A stretch of DNA of 64,000 nucleotides, taken from FEN-1073 sp963780865. Its GTDB lineage: Bacteria > Chloroflexota > Anaerolineae > Anaerolineales > RBG-16-64-43. The notes below the pieces were generated by a model. It worked only from the letters and a program-made list of their open reading frames with translations, was not told where the DNA came from and ran no database searches. Shown piece after piece: positions 18,364 through 28,384 of this stretch. Position numbers and translations under genes: made by a program. Each line of letters starts with the position of its first letter. The first letter of the stretch is position 1. Location: assembly GCA_963780865.1 (NCBI GenBank), contig CAWADT010000009.1, forward strand, positions 1-64,000, read 5' to 3'.

Positions 18364-19875
18364 ATGAAACCCAGATCAAGAATCATGTTGCTGAGCGCCG
18401 TAAGTTTCCTGGCGGTGTTGGCGTTGAGCGCTTGCACCACGGCGACACCCGCTGCCACGGAAGCCAATACTGCAGTGCCTGCCACGGCTATGGCCGCGAC
18501 GGCCGCACCCGCGACGGCCGCACCCGTTGCGACGGCGGCGCAGGGCGCGCTTCCGGCCGTGCTCAAGATGCCGGCGCAAATCGCGGGCGGGAAGCCCGTC
18601 ACCATTTCTGTCGTCGGCCGGCCGCCGGATTCTCAAGCCTCCTTGCTGGCCGCCTGGCAGGCGTCGGTTGCGCGGTTTGAGAAACTCTACCCCAACGTAG
18701 CCATTAATGGCACCGACTACGCCTACTCCCCCGACACCTTCCCGGCGATGGTGGCGGCCAATCAGGTTCCTACCCTGTTCCAGGCCTACGTGACAGATCC
18801 GGATAAAATGATCTCCCAGGGCGTGGCCGCGGATCTGACCAGCTTCTATCAGGCTCAGGGTTTGGACAAAATCTATAATTCCAACGTGCTGTCCCTCGTA
18901 TCCCGAAATGGCAAGTACTATGCCATCCCGATGGATATGTACATCCAGGGTCTGGGCTACAACATAAAGATGCTCAAAGACGCCGGCTTCTCGGCTCCGC
19001 CCAAGACCTGGGATGAATTGGCTACGATGGCTCAGAAACTCACCAACCGGGACGCCGGAGTATCCGGGTTCGCGATGATCACCGGCGAACCCCATCAGGC
19101 TGGTTGGCATACGACCGTCATGGCCTATAATTTCGGCCTCGTAAGCACCGACATCGTGACCGGGGCGAAGGGGTCGTACAAACAGGGCTGGGGTTCATCC
19201 GACGCGGTCCTGAGCACCCTGAAGTACATCAACGATCTGCGCTGGAAATATGATGTGCTGCCTCGCGCGGGTCTGGTGTGGGATACGAACAACACCGCTT
19301 TTGTCAACAATCAATCCGCTATGACGCTGATCGCGGGCGATGTCTTCACCTGGATCCGGCAGACCTACCCGGACGCGGACATGACTCAACTCGGTTACGC
19401 GCCGTTACCGGCCGGGCCGGATGGGAAGAGCGTCTCCCTGATGGGCGGCAACATCGCCTTCATCAGCGCCAAGGCGTCTCCGGAACAGATTGAAGCGGCC
19501 GCGTATTTCCGCCTCTGGTACCAGCTCGACCCCAATGAGATCGTGACTCGCTACGAACTCAGCAAGTCCGATAAGACTCAGGTGGTCGGCGCTCCGGAAA
19601 TGCCGCTTTTCACCGGCGACTACCAGACTCAGACGGCCGCCCTGGAGAAGCAATACGCCACGCTGCCGGTTGACAACTACAAGCCGTTCAAGGATGCGTT
19701 CGCGACCGGCGCGTCCACCGTCATGTCTGAGCCGTTGATTGCCGGGCAGGATTACTATGCCGCCCTGGGCAATGTGGTCAGCGATATCGTGTCCAAGCAG
19801 GGGGTCGATATTGCTGCCGAGCTTACCGCCGCTGCTCAGACCTTCCAAACCAATATCCTGGATAAAATGCAATAG
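18364..19875 (+). CDS. Sugar ABC transporter substrate-binding lipoprotein (COG1653 type)
   Basis: The start at 18364 has GGAGAAG eight bases upstream. A lipoprotein signal (MLLSAVSFLAVLALSAC) ends in the lipobox Cys, followed by about 45 residues rich in Ala, Thr and Pro, then an extracellular solute-binding domain (VARFEKLYPNVAINGTDYAYSPDTFPAMVAANQVPTL in several segments). At 503 residues it is typical for oligosaccharide-binding proteins of the maltose/multiple-sugar group. It starts an operon with two permeases and the GH87 enzyme, downstream of the direct-repeat operator. The inferred ligand is an alpha-1,3-linked gluco-oligosaccharide. Confidence 0.9.
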   Translation: MKPRSRIMLLSAVSFLAVLALSACTTATPAATEANTAVPATAMAATAAPATAAPVATAAQGALPAVLKMPAQIAGGKPVTISVVGRPPDSQASLLAAWQASVARFEKLYPNVAINGTDYAYSPDTFPAMVAANQVPTLFQAYVTDPDKMISQGVAADLTSFYQAQGLDKIYNSNVLSLVSRNGKYYAIPMDMYIQGLGYNIKMLKDAGFSAPPKTWDELATMAQKLTNRDAGVSGFAMITGEPHQAGWHTTVMAYNFGLVSTDIVTGAKGSYKQGWGSSDAVLSTLKYINDLRWKYDVLPRAGLVWDTNNTAFVNNQSAMTLIAGDVFTWIRQTYPDADMTQLGYAPLPAGPDGKSVSLMGGNIAFISAKASPEQIEAAAYFRLWYQLDPNEIVTRYELSKSDKTQVVGAPEMPLFTGDYQTQTAALEKQYATLPVDNYKPFKDAFATGASTVMSEPLIAGQDYYAALGNVVSDIVSKQGVDIAAELTAAAQTFQTNILDKMQ

Positions 19876-19979
19876 GGGGAATCCTCTATCGGTGTTTGGT
19901 TAGGCTGGCGATTGGAGGAGGCAGCAGTTTCCCTGTTGCCTCCTCCGAAATTCCTCAAAGTGCATGGAGCGACTCGAAA

Positions 19980-20906
19980 ATGATAGACACAGCCATGAGT
20001 CTGTCCCAGTCCGTAAGGAAAACGCCTCGGCGGATCATTTGGCAGCGGCAAGGGCTGGCCTTTTTATTCCTTGCGCCGGGATTAATCCTTTTTACGCTGA
20101 TGATCTGGTATCCGACGGTGCAAACCGTGCTCTATAGCTTTCAAAATGTGGGACTGACAGGCTCGAAGGGCTGGGTCGGCCTGAATAACTATGATCGCAT
20201 GCTCGGCGATCCGCAATTTCTTATCGCCTGGAGAAATTCCTTCGTGTTTATCCTGTTAAGCATCCTCATGGGCCTGGCGGTCCCCGTGGTCCTGGCGCTG
20301 ATGATCAATGAAATGCGGCGCCTGGCTTCCGTTTTTCAGCTGATCGTTTACCTCCCCGCGTTAATTCCATCGGCCGTCGGGCTCCTGGTCTGGCGGCTGA
20401 TCTATCAGCCGGAACAAACGGGGATCCTGAACAGTCTGCTCAAGCTGGTCGGGCTTCCGCCTCAGCTTTGGCTATCGGATCCCAATCTGGCCAAACCGTT
20501 GATCATCCTCATCATGACCTGGCTCGGCGCCGGAGGATCGACCCTGATCTACTTGTCGGCTTTAAGGGAGATCCCGGTGGAATTGCTCGAAGCGGCGGAA
20601 CTGGACGGCTTCTCACCCTTCCATCGCATTTGGTATATCGTCCTTCCGCTCATCAGTTCCCGGATCCAGATCATGCTGGTGCTGCAGATTATTATTGTGG
20701 CTCAGGTATTTACGGAGCCATTTATCTTAACTCAAGGCGGGCCCGCCTCGGCCACAATGACCCCGGTTCTGGAGATTTACAACACGGCGTTTATTAACAG
20801 CGACTTCGGGCTGGCCTCCGCGTGGAGCGTCTCCATGCTGGTCATCCTCTCGATCTTCTCCGTCATCTACGTCTGGCTTCGAAGGGGAGACGCGGCGATG
20901 AATTAG
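19980..20906 (+). CDS. Sugar ABC transporter permease, MalF type
   Basis: The start chosen at 19980 gives 308 residues with six transmembrane helices. The cytoplasmic EAA loop that contacts the ATPase reads REIPVELLEAAELDGFSPFHRIWYIVLPLI in its family position. Another ATG at 19995 is possible because the ribosome-binding site is weak. It follows the binding-protein gene by about 100 bases. No ATPase gene is present in the locus, so a shared MsmK/MalK-like ATPase encoded elsewhere is presumed. Confidence 0.9.
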   Translation: MIDTAMSLSQSVRKTPRRIIWQRQGLAFLFLAPGLILFTLMIWYPTVQTVLYSFQNVGLTGSKGWVGLNNYDRMLGDPQFLIAWRNSFVFILLSILMGLAVPVVLALMINEMRRLASVFQLIVYLPALIPSAVGLLVWRLIYQPEQTGILNSLLKLVGLPPQLWLSDPNLAKPLIILIMTWLGAGGSTLIYLSALREIPVELLEAAELDGFSPFHRIWYIVLPLISSRIQIMLVLQIIIVAQVFTEPFILTQGGPASATMTPVLEIYNTAFINSDFGLASAWSVSMLVILSIFSVIYVWLRRGDAAMN

Positions 20907-20982
20907 CCCCGGGGGACCAGGAGATTTTGGCCGGGAAAAAAATTCCGGATTGCGTGGGTCTTGCACGAACGAGGAGAAGAAA

Positions 20983-21846
20983 ATGAGCAGTGCAAATCGT
21001 GGAATAATGTCGGATATCGAGTGGCGCTCCCCGATCGGACGCGTCATCGTGGGCGGCTGTGCGTTCGTATTATTGGTGGTCAGCGTCATCGTGTTCTTCC
21101 CGTATTTCTTTTCCTTCACGGCGGGTCTGAAAACCAGCCTCGAAATTGTCCGGCCGGGCCTGCATTTATTCCCCGATAAGGCCAATTGGCAAAATTTTGT
21201 CGAGGCCTGGAATCGTTTTAAGATGATCCGCATCTTCCAAAACAGCGTGATTGCCGCCGGCGGAGGAGTTATCGGGCAAATCATCGTTTCGTCCATGACG
21301 GCGTACAGCCTCTCCCGGCTCAATCCGAAAGGCAAAAAGGCAATTTTTGCGTCGATTTTGGTTTCGATGGCGGTCCCTGGAATCGCCTTTCTCATTCCGC
21401 GCTACGTTCTCATGACGAATGTTCCCATCCTGCACATCAGCGCGCTGAATCAATGGTGGGGTTTGTGGGTCCCATACGCGGTCAGCCCATTCATGATTTT
21501 GGTGCTGAAAAATGCCTTCGATAATATTCCCAAGGAATTATTCGAGGCCGCCCAGGTCGACGGCGCTTCGGAAGTGCGGATGTTCCTCACCTTCGCCTTG
21601 CCGCTCACAAGCTCGTTAATCATCGTGCTTGGGATGATTGCTTTTGTGGGGCTGTGGGGGGATTTTCTGTGGCCATATCTCATCCTGCGCAACGGCGATC
21701 TCCAGACCGTTCCCGTCCGCCTCTACACGCTCACGCGCAGTTTTGGTCAAAATCTATTCATGGCGAGTTCCTTTATCGCCATGATTCCGCCCACGATTGT
21801 CGCCATTTTCTTGTCGCGGCGAATACGCGGAGGGTTGACGTTCTAA
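20983..21846 (+). CDS. Sugar ABC transporter permease, MalG type
   Basis: The start at 20983 is preceded by GAGGAGAAG and gives 287 residues with six predicted membrane helices. The EAA loop is KELFEAAQVDGASEVRMFLTFALPL. The C-terminus FLSRRIRGGLTF is typical for MalG-type subunits. It pairs with the MalF-type permease 76 bases upstream and lies 109 bases before the GH87 gene in the same orientation, consistent with one operon. Confidence 0.9.
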   Translation: MSSANRGIMSDIEWRSPIGRVIVGGCAFVLLVVSVIVFFPYFFSFTAGLKTSLEIVRPGLHLFPDKANWQNFVEAWNRFKMIRIFQNSVIAAGGGVIGQIIVSSMTAYSLSRLNPKGKKAIFASILVSMAVPGIAFLIPRYVLMTNVPILHISALNQWWGLWVPYAVSPFMILVLKNAFDNIPKELFEAAQVDGASEVRMFLTFALPLTSSLIIVLGMIAFVGLWGDFLWPYLILRNGDLQTVPVRLYTLTRSFGQNLFMASSFIAMIPPTIVAIFLSRRIRGGLTF

Positions 21847-21955
21847 GAAGGTGCGATTGGATCGCGCGGTCTCCCCGCTCCGGATGGCGCAGCCGGAGCT
21901 CGTGAAGGCACGACGCGCCGTCCGATGGTCATTCTCCGCGGAGGACACTGCGAAA

Positions 21956-24241
21956 ATGAATTTATCGAATGGTAGGATCCGGTGGCACCGGCTGATGGTG
22001 GGATCGGTCAGCGCGGTACTGGCTATCCTGGCAGCGGCTGGATGCTCCCCTTCTCCCTCCACCGTCCTCCCTTCGGCCACATCCTTTTCTCGAACCGGGA
22101 TTGCCGGTGAAACTACACCGAGCGTGACGAGCGCTGGTCCTACGGCATCCGCCGCTTTGAAGGAGCCGCCCGGGGCCTACGTTCGAATTAAAAACGTCGC
22201 CCTGGATGCATATCTATACGAATCGGCGCAGGAGGCCAAGGTGGGACCGTCCGACCCCGCCGATCCCGCCGCGCAGTGGGCGCTGGAAGAATACCAGGGG
22301 AGCAAACGCATTCGAAACCGCGCGACCGGCGATTACCTTTCCATCGAACATCAAAAAGATTTCGTGGAAGCCATCGCTATCTATCCGGAATGGATGAGCC
22401 CGCGTTGGACCTTTGACGGCGATCCGTCCGCCGGTCCGACCATCATTCGCAACGTCTGGCACAATTGGGAGGTGCTGTATGCCGAGCCGGGCGGGGATAC
22501 TCTCCGGCACGGACGCATTCCCGCCAATCCGGATGAGGCCCAATGGGTGATCGAGACGGTCGGGGGCGGATCGCTGGCGGAGAGCACGGCCACCTCCATC
22601 GTGTCCGTGCCGACGTCGTCGATGCCGGTCGGCACCCGCGGGGCTGTCGTCCCCTGGATGGAATACGAGGCGGAGGCCGGCACGACGAATGGTAAGCTCA
22701 TTGGACCTGACCGGACGTTCGGCACCATTGCGGCCGAAGCCTCCGGCCGGCGCGCCGTCCAGTTGGACGCGACCGGAAATTACGTTCAAGTCACATCCAA
22801 AGCGGAAGCCAATTCGATCGTCGTGCGTTTCGTAATTCCCGACGCCCCGGACGGGGGAGGAATTACCGCCAGCCTAAGTCTGTACGTTAACAACACCTTC
22901 GTTCGGAAACTCAGCCTGACCTCCCGGTATGCCTGGTCGTACGGCGGGGAGGAGGCCACGTACAACCAACCTGCGGCGGGGGGAGCTCATCACTATTTCG
23001 ACGAAGCGCGCGCTCTGGTGGCGGACATTCCGCAGGGAGCGAGGGTAAAACTGCAGAAGGACGCCGATGACACCGCCGCCTTTTACGTGATCGATCTGAT
23101 CGATCTCGAACAGGTTGGCGCGCCCAAGACGATGCCCCCCGGGTATCTTTCCATTACCTCGGATTGCGGAGCGGTTCCGAACGACGGTTTGGATGACGGT
23201 CCGGCCATCCAAAAATGCATCGACCTGGCGCGTTCGCAGCGAACAGGGGTTTGGATTCCTTCCGGAACATTCGAGAGCACTACGATTCCTTTTCAAGTGG
23301 CCGATGTGACTATTCAAGGGGCGGGGATGTGGTATTCCACCATCCATGGATTTTATGCCCGCTTTAATTGCACCGGCAACAACTGTCGATATGCGGATTT
23401 TGCCATCCTGGGCGAGACGGTAACACGCGATAATCAGTCGCCGGAGAACGGGTTTAATGGCGGCGCGGGAACCGGATCGAGTTCTGGAGAATATCTGGGT
23501 GGAACATACCAAAGTGGGGTATTGGGTGGGCCCCGGTTCGACCAATGGTTTGATCATTCGCAACAGCCGCTTCCGCGATCTCTTTGCCGATGGAGTCAAT
23601 CTCAATGATGGGGCCAGCAATTCGCTGGTCGAAAATTCCCATTTCCGCAACACCGGCGATGACGCGCTGGCCTCCTGGTCGAATTCCACCACGGGCGGGG
23701 TCAACACCGGCAATGTGTTCCGGTTTAACACCGTGCAACTTCCCTGGCGGGCCAACTGCTTCGCCATTTACGGCGGGAAAGACAATACAATAGAAGATAA
23801 CGTGTGCTCCGATGTGGTCACCTACCCCGGGATTCTGATTGCCCAGTCTTTCAATTCCGCCCCGTTTTCCGGAACCACCAGCGTGCAGCGTAACTCGATC
23901 ATTCGGGCCGGCGGGCCCATGTTTCATCTGGAACATGGCGCGCTAAAAATCTGGGCGGAGCAGGGTGTCATTGCCAATGTTCTGTTTAAAGATCTGTAAT
24001 CGATTCGGCCACGTTTTCCGGCATCGAAATCCGGGGGGGCTATGCGGTCCACGGGATCATTTTTGAGAACATCCAAATCGTGCATCCCGGCACATGGGGC
24101 ATCTTCATCAACTCGGAGGTTACTGGAGAGGCTATGTTTACCAAAGTCACTGTGACAACTCCGGGAAATGAAGGCCTGCTCAATTACGCGGCGAAATTGA
24201 GATTTACAATTTCGAAAGGGCAGGGGAACGACGGATGGTAA
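21956..24241 (+). pseudogene. GH87 alpha-1,3-glucanase (mycodextranase-type) lipoprotein, two frameshifts
   Basis: The start at 21956 follows GGAGG and opens a lipoprotein signal ending LAAAGC. After a Ser/Thr-rich linker come a beta-trefoil-like domain (about residues 65-185), a CBM35/6-like module (EYEAEAGTTNGK...), and the right-handed beta-helix of GH87 (WIPSGTFESTTIPFQVADVTIQGAGMWYS in parts, then IWVEHTKVGYW). The Asp set ADGVN and TGDDALASW has a 23/24-residue spacing, as reported for GH87 catalytic Asp. Two indels break it: an extra A at 23480 and a missing G near 23996 (CTGTAATC for CTGGTAATC), after which DSATFSGIEIRGG continues to the stop at 24239-24241. Repaired, it is about 761 residues and would be anchored outside the cell. 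Confidence 0.82.
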
Positions 24242-24367
24242 ATCCCAACGTTTAATGACTCATGATTCTTCTCGCAGACCGTGAGTCATCGGTTTTATCT
24301 TGTGATATTCCCGGAATATGGGTAAAATCTCGAATGTCGTCCTTGAACGCCCATCAGGAGAGATAAC

Positions 24368-26456
24368 ATGTCGCACCGCCGCGCGATTGGTCTGATCACC
24401 CGATTTATCTCCGGCCGTTTTTTCGAACATTTCATGAGCGGCTTGCAGACCGTGGCTTGGCAGCATCAGGTCGACGTGGTGGTCATCCTCGGGACGCCGG
24501 AAAACGTGGCGTCGGCTCAAATCGCCAAGCAGCGCGTGGACGGCTGGCTGCTGCTCACCTATACCCAAGGTTTCGAATTGCTCGTCGCCCAGGGGAAGCC
24601 GATGGTGACCGTCAGCTGCCAGGTTCCCCATCAACCCTTCCCGGCGGTTTTTCCGGACAATCGCCAGGGGATGGAATCCATTATGGAACATCTTCTGGAA
24701 CGGGGACACAAACGGATCGCCTTCGTGGGGGACACCTCCATCGGTGATATTCAAGAACGGTATGCGACGTATCAAACCGTTCTTGCTGGGCATGGAATTC
24801 CCGTCGATCCGCAATTGACCATCCTCACCGATAATCCGCTCGCCGACCGGGGCGCCTGGGCCGCCGACCGATTGATCGAGAACCATATTTCCTGCACGGC
24901 CGTTGTCGCCGGCAACGATTGGACCGCCATTGGCTTGATGCGCGAGTTTCAGGCCCATGGCGTTCGCATTCCGGACGACATCGCCGTGGTCGGCTTTGAC
25001 GACATTCCGGAAGCGCAGATTACCAACCCGCCGCTCTCCACGGTCCGGCAGCGGATCGATGAATTGGGCGCCACGTCGGCCCGGTTGCTCCTCTCCCAAA
25101 TCGCCGGCCAATCCGTCGAGCCGAAAACCTATTACATCCCGACCACTTTTATGGCGCGCGAGTTCGAGCGGCAACAGTCTGCTGAACCGCATTTCCCAAT
25201 GGATCGTACCCGAAATCACTCCCGGCGCCGCCTGGCAGGCCGCGCTTTCCAGGGAGCTGGTGCGCGTGCTGCTCCCCGCCTTGCCGCTGGATCCGCCTCC
25301 ATCCCCGGTCCAGGTCTGGCCGGAGGTGGATAAACTCGTTCAACTGCTGGCGGAGACGATCGACAATCCCGCCCCGCAAATGCTGGACCCCCATCTCCTG
25401 AATGCGGTTTTTTCCTCGACCCCGATTTTAAACGCCAACCCGGAAATCTTGGTTGAAATGCTGCGGGTGCTGGAAGTGGCGGGGGTGACGCTGGTCGCCG
25501 GCCGGCCGGATTCGGAACAAGCGCGGCAGCGTCTCTCGGCGCTCCTGGATCAGCTGCACATCGAAATCATGCGCTCGTACCGCCGGCGCCAGACGAGTTC
25601 CCAGCGCACGCTGCAGGAAGTTTTGCAGAGTCAATACAATATCAGTCAGCTGCTGCTGCAATGCCCACCCGAACAGATCGATTGGCTCAAGGAAACTCCG
25701 ATGTTCACCGGGTGCCTCGGTTTGTGGGCGCCCTCCGGCGGCGACCAATCCCCGAACTTGGCCATCGCGGGCTGGTTTCATCGCGAGGAAGGCAGTTTGG
25801 TCCGGGCGGGCATGATCTTCGGCGCGCCTCAATTCCCGCCGCTGGATTTGTTGCCGTCGACGCCCGAACCGAACGGCATCACCACCTGCCTGGTGTTGAA
25901 CGTGCAGACGGCGGATCATGATTGGGGCGTGCTCGCAGTCTCCGGACCGCTGCTCTCGTACGATCCCTGGCTGGAGGACAATACCATCAACACCCTCGAG
26001 ATCTGCACCGGATTTCTCGGGATTGCGCTGGAACGGGAGACTCTTCAGGAATCGCTGCGGCGTTCCTCCGAGTATGAACAGTCCCTGGCCGATCATGTCC
26101 GCAAGCTGACGTATCCGGTGATTTCCCTAAAAGACGGCGTGTTCCTCATTCCGCTGGCGGGAATCCTGGCCGGCGAGCAATCCCCGCAATCGATGACGGA
26201 GACGATCAACGATATTTTGAAGCAACCGACGTCCGATCTCTTTTTGGATCTGCGCGGCATAACGGTTGCGAATGAAAAGCTGGAGCATGCGCTGATCGAG
26301 ATTGCCCGGACCGTCACGATGCGGGGAACGCGCGTCACGCTCATCGGAGCCCGCGCGGATATTCAAGCGCGCTTGGTCGATAAAGAAATGGCTTTGACGG
26401 GAATCCACAATCAATCCAGTATCGCCTTGGCGCTGGAGCACTTGGACCAGTTGTAA
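24368..26456 (+). pseudogene. LacI-type sugar-sensor domain fused to a STAS domain (no DNA-binding domain), one frameshift
   Basis: The start at 24368 has AGGAGA in front. Residues 1-270 match the effector-binding fold of LacI/GalR regulators (RRAIGLITRFISGRFFEHFMSG, ERGHKRIAFVGD, IPDDIAVVGFDDIPEA, PPLSTVRQ), but the usual N-terminal helix-turn-helix is missing. The frame shifts at 25173-25174; deleting one A joins it to LLNRISQWIVPEITPG and a total of about 695 residues. The rest has a helical/GAF-like middle and a C-terminal RsbR-like STAS domain (LTYPVISLKDGVFLIPLAG... DLFLDLRGITVANEK... RVTLIGARADIQ). It probably turns sugar binding into a partner-switching signal. It lies 127 bases after the GH87 gene. 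Confidence 0.75.
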
Positions 26457-26734
26457 CGGCATTTGCCCCGGAATTGAATCCATGCTTCCAAACCAAACGA
26501 AACAGCTTGGGCGGCCTTGGGAATTCCCGTTCGGAAAGCCGGCCCCCGCGGGGGAGGAGTTCGAAATTCCTCCCTATCCTTCCCATGGTATTTTCCACAC
26601 CTAGGCAAGGGATCGCCTTTTTCAAATTTAGCTCCTGCCTGCCGAAGGGGGCATGGAAACGCTGATGTTGCCTCGTTATTTCGGAACGCCGTTTTCTACC
26701 CCTTCGCCATCCGAGGCTTGGTTTTCCTGACCCC
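26457..26734. other. Intergenic region before GH13 gene
   Basis: No gene is seen. A partly self-complementary GC-rich block (CCGGCCCCCGCGGGGG, near 26540-26556) could form a stem-loop. A clear promoter was not recognised. Confidence 0.3.
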
Positions 26735-28360
26735 ATGAATCCTTCCTGGCTGGATTCTGCCGTCTTCTATCAGATTTACCCGCAAAGTTTCCGCGATTCC
26801 AATGGAGACGGCATCGGGGATCTACCGGGCATCATCGGCAAATTGGATTACCTTCAGACGCTTGGCGTCGACGCCCTCTGGATCAATCCATGTTTTGAAT
26901 CGTCTTTTCAGGACGCCGGATACGATATCAGCGACTATTTCCGGATAGCGCCGCGCTACGGAACCAACGCGGATGCCCGCCAACTTTTCATCGAAGCGCG
27001 GAAGCGCGGGTTGCGCATCCTGCTGGACCTTGTGCCCGGACATACTTCGATCGCCCATCCCTGGTTCCAGGCTTCCAGCAAGCACCAACCCAACCAGTAC
27101 AGCGATTGGTATCTCTGGACCGATTCGGGCTGGACGTGGGAGATCCCCGGATTGCGGCTGATCAGCGGCTACGCGGAGCGCGACGCCTGCTACGCGGCCA
27201 ATTTTTTTTATTTCCAACCGGCCCTCAATTATGGATTTGCCGCTCCCGATCCGCGGTATCCGTGGCAGCAGAGCGTCGATTCGCCCGGTCCGCAAGCCGT
27301 CCGCCGGAAACTGCGCGAGATCATGGACTTCTGGCTGGCAATGGGCTGTTCCGGATTTCGCGTGGACATGGCTGCGTCGCTTGTGAAGAACGATCCGGGC
27401 TGGCGCGAGACGATCAACCTCTGGCGGGAAATTCGCGCCTGGCTGGACCGCGGCCATCCGGAGGCGGCGCTTATTTCCGAATGGAGCCATCCGGCCGCGG
27501 CCATCCAGGCCGGCTTCCACGGGGATTTTCTCCTGCCCTTCGGATCGGCGGGGTACGCATCCCTCTTCCGGAAATCCCGGCCCGGCGGGGCGGGGTGGGA
27601 CCGCTACGGCTTCAGTTTCTTCGACCCGGCCGGACACGGCAACATCCGGCAGTTCCTGGATGAATACGAATCCCTGTATCAAGAGACAAAGGACCAAGGG
27701 GTGATATGTCTCCCCACGGGGAACCACGATATTGTCCCTCGGCTGGGCACGGATCGCACGCCCGGCGACCTTGAATTGTGCTTCCTATTTTTACTGACCA
27801 TGCCGGGTGCCCCCTTCATCTATTACGGCGATGAAATCGGCATGCGGAGCCTGGAGGGCCTGCCGTCAAAGGAAGGCGGGTTGAGCCGCACCGGTTCGCG
27901 CACTCCGATGCAATGGACCGGGGGTCCCACGGCCGGGTTTTCGGACGCGCCGGTCGAAAAACTCTACCTTCCCATCGATCCAGCTCCCGGTTTTCCCAAC
28001 GTTGCCCTTCAGGAGAATGATCCGCACTCTCTGCTCCATCGCGTCCGGCAGATGATCGCCCTGCGCCGTGCGCATCCCGCTCTCTGGGCCTCCGGCGATT
28101 TTCACACCGTATATGGCGAGCGGGGAAAATATCCATTGATCTTTCAACGCTCTGCTTCCGGGGAAAAACTAATCATCGCCCTGAACCCTGCTGAGGATCC
28201 TGTAAGCGTCCATGTCTCCCTGCCTTTCGCCGGAGAGCGATCGATGGAAATCCAATCCCTTTATGGAATCCGCCAGGGTTTGACGGTTGAACCAGACGGC
28301 TTGCACTTATCCTTGCCGGGAATCTCCGGCGGTGTGTATCGTCTTGGGGGAGAAAAGTAA
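26735..28360 (+). CDS. GH13 alpha-glucosidase family enzyme
   Basis: The 541-residue protein has the complete GH13 catalytic barrel: VFYQIYPQSFRDSNGDGIGD at the N-terminus, region I LDLVPGHTS, region II GFRVDMAAS with nucleophile D211, region III ALISEW with acid/base E249, and region IV PTGNHD with D332. A C-terminal beta-domain follows. There is no signal peptide, so it acts in the cytoplasm, probably on imported alpha-gluco-oligosaccharides as an alpha- or oligo-1,6-glucosidase or a transglucosidase. The 278-base region upstream (26457-26734) holds no gene. The DUF6259-like gene follows 24 bases later. Confidence 0.88.
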   Translation: MNPSWLDSAVFYQIYPQSFRDSNGDGIGDLPGIIGKLDYLQTLGVDALWINPCFESSFQDAGYDISDYFRIAPRYGTNADARQLFIEARKRGLRILLDLVPGHTSIAHPWFQASSKHQPNQYSDWYLWTDSGWTWEIPGLRLISGYAERDACYAANFFYFQPALNYGFAAPDPRYPWQQSVDSPGPQAVRRKLREIMDFWLAMGCSGFRVDMAASLVKNDPGWRETINLWREIRAWLDRGHPEAALISEWSHPAAAIQAGFHGDFLLPFGSAGYASLFRKSRPGGAGWDRYGFSFFDPAGHGNIRQFLDEYESLYQETKDQGVICLPTGNHDIVPRLGTDRTPGDLELCFLFLLTMPGAPFIYYGDEIGMRSLEGLPSKEGGLSRTGSRTPMQWTGGPTAGFSDAPVEKLYLPIDPAPGFPNVALQENDPHSLLHRVRQMIALRRAHPALWASGDFHTVYGERGKYPLIFQRSASGEKLIIALNPAEDPVSVHVSLPFAGERSMEIQSLYGIRQGLTVEPDGLHLSLPGISGGVYRLGGEK

Positions 28361-28384
28361 GCATCGGAAGGAGAAAATATCGTA

